A stretch of 64,000 bases of DNA from Aequorivita marisscotiae (GTDB lineage: Bacteria; Bacteroidota; Bacteroidia; Flavobacteriales; Flavobacteriaceae), in the NCBI RefSeq assembly GCF_029814825.1, contig NZ_CP122379.1, forward strand, positions 2,170,001 through 2,234,000, written 5' to 3'. The notes below the pieces were generated by a model. The model was not told the DNA's origin. It ran no database searches and was given only the letters and a program-made list of their open reading frames with translations. Shown here piece by piece: positions 52,242 to 58,977 of the stretch. The translations under genes were made by a program, and so were the position numbers. Numbering within the stretch: position 1 is the stretch's first letter; every line of letters begins with the position of its first letter.

Positions 52242-53915
52242 ATGCCAACACTCAATTGGATAGGAAAAGAAAAAGTGGTGAGCCACCACCAAGCTGTGCC
52301 ATACAGAGTTTTGGAACACAAATACGGATTTACAGCCGACCCTTCGACAGGCTCAGGGCAAGAACAAACCGAACCGACCAACAGCGGAAACAAAATAATA
52401 CACGGAGACAACCTTGAAGCCTTAAAAAGTTTACTCCCTGAATATGAAGGAAAAATAAAGTGCATTTATATAGACCCACCTTACAACACAGGAAATGAAA
52501 GTTGGGTATATAACGACAATGTAAACCATCCGAAAATAAAAAAATGGTTGGGCGAAGTGGTAGGTAAAGATGGCGAAGACCTTAGCCGACACGACAAATG
52601 GCTATGTATGATGTACCCACGATTAAAATTACTTCACAAACTACTTGATGATAATGGTGCGATTTTCATCAGTATAGATGACAACGAACAAGCGAATCTG
52701 AAAATGATTTGTGATGAGATTTTTGGAATTAGGAATTTTGTTGGAACATACTTTTGGTATAAATCAGGAACACCACCTAATTTATCACACAAGATTAAAA
52801 GAAATATTGAGTATGTACTTTGCTACACTAAAACCTTAAATTCAAATAAATTTCAAGGGGTTCAAAAAACTAGTAAAAGTGATGACCCAATTACTAAGCC
52901 CCAAAATTCATTCAAAGAACTAAGATTTAAACCAAAAAGCTTAAATATTGGATTGAAAGATAGGGTAATAAAAAAAGGAATTTATGGAACTGCAAAATTT
53001 CCTAATGAATTACTGAACGACTTAATTATAAAAAATGGAACTAACGAAAATGAAGTAACATTTAAAAATCGATTTATATGGGTTCAAAATAAATTAGATG
53101 AAGAACTTGAAAACAACACCTTAGTTAAAATCAACTCTAAATCTCTAGTTATTTCATATAAGAAACAAAACTATGCAAAGGAAGTTCCACCAAACTTCAT
53201 TGATTCTTCTGTTGGTGTTGATACAACTGAAAATGCAGGTAGAATGCTTCACGAAATTTTCGGAAAGAAAGTTTTTGATTTCCCTAAAACACCTTCTTTA
53301 ATTGAATATATAATCAATTTCTTATGTAACGAAAATGATATTATCCTCGACTCTTTCGCAGGGTCAGGCACCACCGCCCACGCAGTTTTAAACTTGAACA
53401 AACAAGACGGTGGCAATCGCAAATTCATTTTGGTAGAAATGGAAGATTACGCCAATGATATTACAGCTGAGAGAGTAAAGCGTGTAACCAAAGGTTATGG
53501 TTCAGGCAACAAAAAAGTGGAAGGTACAGGCGGAGCATTTGACTTCTATGAACTCGGATTGCCATTATTTGATGAAAACCAAAACCTAAACGAGCAAGTA
53601 GGCTTGGCGAAAATCAGAGAATACATTTGGTTTTCGGAAACCCGAACTTCACTTAAGGAAGGATTAACCGCAAAGGCGCAAAGCGCGCAAAGAATAAATG
53701 AAAATTATAAATTGGGAGTAAAGGACGGTACGATTTATTATTTCATTTACGAGAAAGACCGATTAACAACCTTAGATTTTGATGCTTTGGAACTCATAAA
53801 AACCAAAGGCGAGCAATATGTAATCTATGCCGACAATTGCTTGTTGCCAAAGGATTTTATGGCAAAGAAGAATATCATATTCAAGAAAATACCAAGAGAC
53901 ATCACAAGATTTTAA
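52242..53915 (+). CDS. Type III restriction-modification methyltransferase (Mod)
   Basis: A 557-residue N6-adenine (or N4-cytosine) methyltransferase that also provides sequence recognition. It is a beta-class enzyme: the catalytic DPPY (Asp78, Pro79, Pro80, Tyr81 in YIDPPYNTGNE) comes before the SAM motif FAGSGTT (Phe372-Thr378). Between them lies the variable target-recognition region (~150-330). Two dispersed repeats encode part of it: PSTGSGQ (34-40) from the CCTTCGACAGG element, and TAKAQSAQR (476-484) from the ACCGCAAAG element. It forms an operon with the nucleotidase, RhuM and Res genes. Confidence 0.93.
   Translation: MPTLNWIGKEKVVSHHQAVPYRVLEHKYGFTADPSTGSGQEQTEPTNSGNKIIHGDNLEALKSLLPEYEGKIKCIYIDPPYNTGNESWVYNDNVNHPKIKKWLGEVVGKDGEDLSRHDKWLCMMYPRLKLLHKLLDDNGAIFISIDDNEQANLKMICDEIFGIRNFVGTYFWYKSGTPPNLSHKIKRNIEYVLCYTKTLNSNKFQGVQKTSKSDDPITKPQNSFKELRFKPKSLNIGLKDRVIKKGIYGTAKFPNELLNDLIIKNGTNENEVTFKNRFIWVQNKLDEELENNTLVKINSKSLVISYKKQNYAKEVPPNFIDSSVGVDTTENAGRMLHEIFGKKVFDFPKTPSLIEYIINFLCNENDIILDSFAGSGTTAHAVLNLNKQDGGNRKFILVEMEDYANDITAERVKRVTKGYGSGNKKVEGTGGAFDFYELGLPLFDENQNLNEQVGLAKIREYIWFSETRTSLKEGLTAKAQSAQRINENYKLGVKDGTIYYFIYEKDRLTTLDFDALELIKTKGEQYVIYADNCLLPKDFMAKKNIIFKKIPRDITRF
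52340..52359 (+). repeat. CCTTCGACAGGCTCAGGG repeat inside mod
   Basis: CCCTTCGACAGGCTCAGGGC is a common Bacteroidota intergenic repeat that is here read in frame as residues 34-40 of Mod (PSTGSGQ). It contributes a flexible Ser/Thr/Gly stretch. Confidence 0.65.
53667..53694 (+). repeat. ACCGCAAAGGCGCAAAG repeat inside mod
   Basis: This element is read in frame as Mod residues 476-484 (TAKAQSAQR). It is of the same family as the intergenic copy at 23150-23218, where the related ACCGCAAAGCGGC lies between accC and the carboxyltransferase gene. Confidence 0.65.
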
Positions 53916-53969
53916 TGATGAATTGAGCTATTTCCATTTTGGAAACAACTGAAAAAAGAATAAACGAAT

Positions 53970-54959
53970 ATGAGTGATTTAGTACCAAACCAAAACAGCT
54001 TTATACTCTACACCACTCCCGAAGGTGAGGTAAGGTTGAATGTACTATTGGAGAACGAAACCATTTGGCTTACCCAAGAGCAAATGAGTCAGCTTTTTGA
54101 CCGTGAAAGAAGCGTGATTACCAAGCACATAGGTAACGTTTTTAGCGAAGGTGAATTGGAAGAAAAAAGCAATGTGCAAATTTTGCACATTAGTGGTTCA
54201 GACAAGCCCGTGAAGTTCTATAATCTTGATGTTATTATCTCTGTTGGCTACCGTGTAAAATCACAGAGAGGCACACAATTTAGAATTTGGGCTACCAAAA
54301 CCCTGAAAGAATATATTATTAAAGGTTTTGTGTTAGACGACAACCGATTGAAACAAGGTGAAGCAGTCTTTGGCAAAGATTATTTCAAAGAGTTATTGGA
54401 GCGTGTTCGTTCCATCAGAGCCAGTGAACGCAGGATTTATCAGCAAATCACAGACATTTTTGCAGAATGCAGCATTGATTACGACCCAAAAGCTGAAATC
54501 ACCAAGAATTTTTATGCAATGGTGCAAAACAAATTTCATTTTGCCATTACAGGACAAACAGCCGCTGAAATTATTTATAAAAATGCCAATGCAAAAAAAG
54601 AAAATATGGGTTTGACCACTTGGAAAAACGCACCTGAAGGCAGAATCTTAAAATCTGATACCACTATAGCCAAGAACTACCTACAAGAAAAAGAGATAAA
54701 GCAATTGGAACGCACAGTAACAGGCTATTTTGATTATATCGAAAACCTGATTGAGCGAGAAAACACATTTACAATGGAAGGTTTGGCAAACAGTGTAAAT
54801 AAGTTTTTGAACTTTAACGAATTCAAAATTTTAGAAGGCAAAGGAACAAAGTCGCACGGGCAAGCTATTTCCAAAGCAGGCAAAGAATATGACCAGTTTA
54901 ATAAGACACAAAAAATTATTTCTGACTTTGATAAACAAATCAAGAAATTGAAAAAATAG
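53970..54959 (+). CDS. RhuM-like protein (virulence RhuM family)
   Basis: A 329-residue protein of the RhuM family (PF13310). It shows the family start FILYTTPEGEVRLNVLLENETIWLTQEQMSQLFDRERSVITKHIGNVFSEGEL with a helix-turn-helix, then KFYNLDVIISVGYRVKSQRGTQFRIWATKTLKEYIIKGFVLDD. The C-terminal half contains helices and a KSHGQAISKAGKEYDQFNKTQ segment. RhuM proteins are common cargo of defence and mobile islands, and are often found between R-M genes; the molecular function is unknown. It lies between mod and res with 54 bp and 3 bp gaps, so it is in the operon. Confidence 0.88.
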   Translation: MSDLVPNQNSFILYTTPEGEVRLNVLLENETIWLTQEQMSQLFDRERSVITKHIGNVFSEGELEEKSNVQILHISGSDKPVKFYNLDVIISVGYRVKSQRGTQFRIWATKTLKEYIIKGFVLDDNRLKQGEAVFGKDYFKELLERVRSIRASERRIYQQITDIFAECSIDYDPKAEITKNFYAMVQNKFHFAITGQTAAEIIYKNANAKKENMGLTTWKNAPEGRILKSDTTIAKNYLQEKEIKQLERTVTGYFDYIENLIERENTFTMEGLANSVNKFLNFNEFKILEGKGTKSHGQAISKAGKEYDQFNKTQKIISDFDKQIKKLKK

Positions 54960-54962
54960 GCT

Positions 54963-57611
54963 ATGGAATTAAAAAGTTATCAGCGAAAAGTTATTGAGAA
55001 TTTGGAAGAATACTTGACTTATGTTCAAGAGCATAAAAGTTTATCCAAAGCCTTTAACCAATATTGGGAAGACAAAATCGGCCCATACAATCCATTGGAT
55101 GGTACAGGTATGGAACCTTATAAAAACAACATTCCTAATGCAGCCCACGTTTGCGTTAAAGTACCAACAGCAGGCGGTAAAACCTTTATAGCTGTTAATG
55201 CTTTACATACCATTTTTTCTGCTTACGATTCCGCAAAACCCAAGGCGGTTATTTGGTTAGTGCCTTGGAGTAATCTTTTGCAACAAACGGTTGATGCACT
55301 TTCCAATCCCGAACATCCTTATCGTCAAAAACTCAATTCGCTTTTTAACAACAGAGTAGAAATTTATCAAAAAGCAGATTTGTTGCAAGGTTCAAACTTC
55401 AACCCAACGGTGGTAAAAGACCAGTTGAGCATTTTTGTAATGAGTTTTGCCAGCTTAAGAGCAAACAACAAAGAAGATAGAAAGGTATTTCAGGAAAACG
55501 GACAGTTAGAAGCCTTTGTGTCGCAATACAAAAACAGCGAACATATTTTGAGTGGTGTAGACGATACTGCACTAATCAATGTTTTACGTTACCTCAATCC
55601 TGTCTTAGTAGTGGACGAAAGCCACAACGCAGAAAGCGATTTGAGTGTAGATATGCTCAAAAACTTAAATCCGTCTTTCATTCTTGATTTAACAGCAACG
55701 CCAAAAGACAATAGCAATATTGTAAGTCTCGTTCCAGCTATTGAATTGAAAAAGGAACATATGGTAAAACTTCCTGTAATTGTCTATAACAACCACGATA
55801 AAACGGAAGTAATCAACAACGCTTTGCATTTGCAACGCAAATTGGAAAATCTTGCAAAAAAGCAAGAAGCCGAAGGCGGTAAATACATTCGTCCAATTGT
55901 ATTGTTTCAAGCACAACCCAAAACCAAAGACGACAACACCACTTTTGAAAAACTAAAAGAACAATTGTTAGGTTTAGGTATTCCCGAAAGTCATATCAAA
56001 ATCAAAACCGCCAATATTGATGAATTGAAAGGCATTGATTTAATGAGCAAGGAATGTGAAGTTCGTTACATTATTACCATCAACGCATTGAAAGAAGGTT
56101 GGGATTGTCCGTTTGCATACATTTTGGCATCATTGGCTGATAAGTCAAGTGCAGTAGATGTGGAGCAAATTTTAGGTCGTGTGTTGCGTCAGCCATATGT
56201 ACAAAAGCACAAATCATTTCAATTAAATCTTTCTTATGTACTTACTGCATCTGCCAAGTTCAATGAAACTTTACAGAGTATTGTAAAAGGATTGCAAGAA
56301 TCAGGTTTTAGCGAAAAAGATTATCGCAAAGTCGATAAAATGACGGAAGAAGAGAAGAAAACGGTTACAACTGACCCAGTTGAATCTTTCCTTTTTCCAG
56401 AGCAACAAGCCGAAGAACAAGAAGAAGCGATAGACAAAAACAGAGTAACGTTTGACCCATCCCGATACCTATCGGGAGCAGATGAAGAAGAAACTGAAAC
56501 AACTTCGGTAATTACAGAAATTGAAACCATTGCAGAAGAGCAAAACCGACAATTGGAAGAGCAAATTAAAGAACAGGAAAAACAACCTGTTGACGAAAAT
56601 ATATTTCAAGAAATGGGCACAAAAGTAAAACGCTATAAAGTCAAGGATTCCAATAAGGATTTCATTGACAAAATTGAGTTTCCGCAGTTCTTCATTAAAG
56701 TAACAGCAAGCGACATTTTCGGTACAGAAGAAGAATTGCTAAATCGTGAATCCTTGCTCAAAGATTTTAAACTTTCAGATGAAGACATCAAAATTGACTT
56801 TGACCAGATTTCAGCTGACTTGTATAAAATTGATTTAGAAGAATCTAAAAAGAACGAATATAGACCATCTTTTACCAAGATTGAAGACAATATGGTAAAA
56901 GACCCAATTGCAGAATACATTTTAGCCAAGCCAAAAGACAACCAAATAACTGACATCACGCATCAAATGATGCAGATTATTGGAAATATGTATCCAATTC
57001 CCGACCAAGAAATCAAGGTTTACATTGGGCGTATTTTGAAAAGTATGAACACCGAACAACTTCGAGATATTTTGGTTAGAAAGTGGAGTTATACGGATAA
57101 AATAAAAGGAAAAATTCGCCAATTGGCTGACTCGTATGCAGAAGGTCGTTTTATGGACTTATTGAAATCCAAAAAAATAAGTACCAAAGCAAATTGGAAA
57201 TTGGGCAACGAAATTGTGCCGGGAAATATAGGCTCATCTATTGGAAATTCACTTTACGAAAGAGAAGGTTCAATGAATGGATTTGAAGAGCGAGTAGCAA
57301 TGGAAATCGGAACTTCCTCAAATGTTGCATTTTGGCATAGGAATTTAGAACGTGGGAAAGGTTTTAAATTAAATGGTTTTGTTAATCATTATCCAGATTT
57401 TATTTTCCAAACTAAATCGGGAATAACTATTATATTAGAAACAAAAGGCGATGATAGAGATAATAGTGATAGCGAAAGGAAATGTAGGCTAGGTAAAGAA
57501 TGGGAAAATCAAGCAGGTGAAAAATTTGCATACTTTATGGTTTTTGATAAGAAAGAAGTGAACGGTGCATATACATTGGACAAAGCAAAGGAAATAATAG
57601 GTGGTATGTAA
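54963..57611 (+). CDS. Type III restriction endonuclease (Res), helicase-nuclease
   Basis: An 882-residue ATP-dependent translocase-nuclease that cuts DNA unmodified by Mod. Walker A is VPTAGGKTFIA, the DExH-type box is VVDESHNAES, and later helicase motifs include TINALKEGWDCPFAYILASL and EQILGRVLRQP. The C-terminal nuclease (PD-(D/E)XK) is seen in NHYPDFIFQTKSGITIILETKGD. A linker (~475-560) is Glu/Gln-rich and includes residues 500-505 (SRYLSG) encoded by a palindromic dispersed repeat at 56460-56477. It starts 3 bp after the RhuM stop. Confidence 0.94.
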   Translation: MELKSYQRKVIENLEEYLTYVQEHKSLSKAFNQYWEDKIGPYNPLDGTGMEPYKNNIPNAAHVCVKVPTAGGKTFIAVNALHTIFSAYDSAKPKAVIWLVPWSNLLQQTVDALSNPEHPYRQKLNSLFNNRVEIYQKADLLQGSNFNPTVVKDQLSIFVMSFASLRANNKEDRKVFQENGQLEAFVSQYKNSEHILSGVDDTALINVLRYLNPVLVVDESHNAESDLSVDMLKNLNPSFILDLTATPKDNSNIVSLVPAIELKKEHMVKLPVIVYNNHDKTEVINNALHLQRKLENLAKKQEAEGGKYIRPIVLFQAQPKTKDDNTTFEKLKEQLLGLGIPESHIKIKTANIDELKGIDLMSKECEVRYIITINALKEGWDCPFAYILASLADKSSAVDVEQILGRVLRQPYVQKHKSFQLNLSYVLTASAKFNETLQSIVKGLQESGFSEKDYRKVDKMTEEEKKTVTTDPVESFLFPEQQAEEQEEAIDKNRVTFDPSRYLSGADEEETETTSVITEIETIAEEQNRQLEEQIKEQEKQPVDENIFQEMGTKVKRYKVKDSNKDFIDKIEFPQFFIKVTASDIFGTEEELLNRESLLKDFKLSDEDIKIDFDQISADLYKIDLEESKKNEYRPSFTKIEDNMVKDPIAEYILAKPKDNQITDITHQMMQIIGNMYPIPDQEIKVYIGRILKSMNTEQLRDILVRKWSYTDKIKGKIRQLADSYAEGRFMDLLKSKKISTKANWKLGNEIVPGNIGSSIGNSLYEREGSMNGFEERVAMEIGTSSNVAFWHRNLERGKGFKLNGFVNHYPDFIFQTKSGITIILETKGDDRDNSDSERKCRLGKEWENQAGEKFAYFMVFDKKEVNGAYTLDKAKEIIGGM
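56460..56477. repeat. TCCCGATA-CC-TATCGGGA palindromic repeat inside res
   Basis: An 18-bp inverted repeat with perfect 8-bp arms, similar to the common Bacteroidota palindromic repeat CCCGATAGCTATCGGG. Here it is read as Res residues 500-505 (SRYLSG) in the acidic linker. Confidence 0.65.
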
Positions 57612-57687
57612 TATTCAACTTATAATAAATTCAGTTCTTGTTGTATGTTTTCACTATAGCCTTAAATGATTTAAATATTTTATTATA

Positions 57688-58683
57688 ATGCAACCCGAAT
57701 CTTTTAAAAAAGGAGACCTATTCGAAAAATTTGTTGAGAATGAATTGTTCAAAGCCTCTGATTATGTGCTGGTTTCCAGAACCAATAGCTATGATCAAAA
57801 TAAAAACAGATATGCAGAAGATACCTTACGGCCCGATTTTAAATTCAGATGTAAAAAAACAGGCCAAGAGTTTTATGTAGAAGCCAAATACCGTTCCCGC
57901 TTTAATGCAGAGAACAAGCTTGAGGTAATAAGCTACACCCAAATAGAGCGTTTTAAGGGTATCCAAAAGGAGGAAAGCATCCCCATTTTTATAGCCATTG
58001 GGTATGGAGGAAGTCCCGAGAACCCAGATAGTGTAAGTTTAATTCCTCTGGAAAAATTAAGCTATTTAGAGCTTTACCCTTCATTTTTAAAGCGGTTTAA
58101 CGTTGAAAAGGGAGCGATAGACCACCATGCTTTAAACCTCCCAATAACACAACGGGCTGCGGCATATAAAAGATCCCCACAATCGCAGGGCCAACAACCA
58201 GTTCCATCAGAAATAAAAGCTAAGTTGCCATTTTTTAAGAACAAAAAAATAATGGTAGCTATTGGAATGGGTTTTGTATTGGTAGCCTTTTTGTTGTTCA
58301 AGACTTTTAATACCTCCATAGAAGATACCTTAAAACAAAAAACAGCCGAATATTACACAACCATACATTCTGGAAATATAGATGGCTTGGAAGATTTTAT
58401 AAGTCCGCGAGTTGATAAGTGGTACAGTCGCTCTGATGTTACATTTTCAGAAATCAAGGAAGATACCAAAAGATATATAAAGCGTCATCCGTTAACAAGT
58501 ACAAATATACAATGGGACACATTTAAAGTCACCCCTCTTAATGATAGCTATTCTGTATCTTACAACATGGTTTACAAACTGTTAAGAGAAAACAAGGGCA
58601 AGGATATTATTTATCATTTAAAGATACATGTGGTTTGGGATAAGGATTTAATGATTACTAGTATGTATGAAGAAAGGATTTAA
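57688..58683 (+). CDS. Membrane-anchored PD-(D/E)XK nuclease-like protein
   Basis: A 331-residue protein with three parts. Residues 1-110 resemble a restriction-endonuclease-like (Mrr/HJR-type) fold: KKGDLFEKFVENELF helix, DTLRPDFKFRC with the metal Asp, and YVEAKYRSR with E-x-K. Residues ~190-210 (IMVAIGMGFVLVAFLLFKTF) are one transmembrane helix. The C-terminal ~115 residues (TAEYYTTIHSGNIDGLEDFISPRVDKWYS ... KDIIYHLKIHVVWDKDLMITSMYEERI) look like an NTF2/SnoaL-type cone, expected outside the membrane. If the topology holds, the nuclease domain is cytoplasmic and tethered to the inner membrane. It is not part of the res operon by spacing (76 bp). Confidence 0.68.
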   Translation: MQPESFKKGDLFEKFVENELFKASDYVLVSRTNSYDQNKNRYAEDTLRPDFKFRCKKTGQEFYVEAKYRSRFNAENKLEVISYTQIERFKGIQKEESIPIFIAIGYGGSPENPDSVSLIPLEKLSYLELYPSFLKRFNVEKGAIDHHALNLPITQRAAAYKRSPQSQGQQPVPSEIKAKLPFFKNKKIMVAIGMGFVLVAFLLFKTFNTSIEDTLKQKTAEYYTTIHSGNIDGLEDFISPRVDKWYSRSDVTFSEIKEDTKRYIKRHPLTSTNIQWDTFKVTPLNDSYSVSYNMVYKLLRENKGKDIIYHLKIHVVWDKDLMITSMYEERI

Positions 58684-58977
58684 AAACACGGAGGAAACAT
58701 GGGCGGGACGCCCGCGCCAGCAGAGGGAACGCGATACAATCGCGCACTAGCGGGGGGTCGTATTGCAAATGCTACACGTAGATGGACACGCTTTGCAAAA
58801 TCGCGCCCGAGGGAATATGTATGGAGTCGCGAGAGCAAACTAGCCGCGCGGAATAAAGATTAATTGATAATTAATATAAATATAGTATCTTATCAAGATA
58901 TTATTTCCCAAATTAAGTCAATATATTTGATAACTCAATTAAAATATGAGATAATGGATTGATGCAATTTATATTAT
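58684..58977. repeat. 294-bp gap: GC-rich dispersed repeats, then AT-rich promoter region
   Basis: The left half (58684-58850) is GC-rich and repeat-laden: GGGCGGGACGCCC, ACAATCGCGCACTAGCG (58735-58751) and AAAATCGCGCCCGAGGG (58797-58813). The right half (58859-58977) is AT-rich. It holds two inverted repeats: ATTAATT-GAT-AATTAAT (58859-58875) and TATCTT-ATC-AAGATA (58886-58900). It also holds a TATATTTG box (58922-58929) for the downstream operon. No gene is seen. Confidence 0.6.
58886..58929 (+). promoter_or_regulatory. Inverted repeat and -7 box upstream of the dual-GHKL operon
   Basis: TATCTT-ATC-AAGATA (58886-58900), then TATATTTG (58922-58929), a perfect TAnnTTTG box. The repeat centre is 36 bp from the end of the box, close to the 36.5 bp seen at the Crp/Fnr-type promoters, so it fits a class-II activator position. 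The start codon lies 48 bp after the box. Confidence 0.45.
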
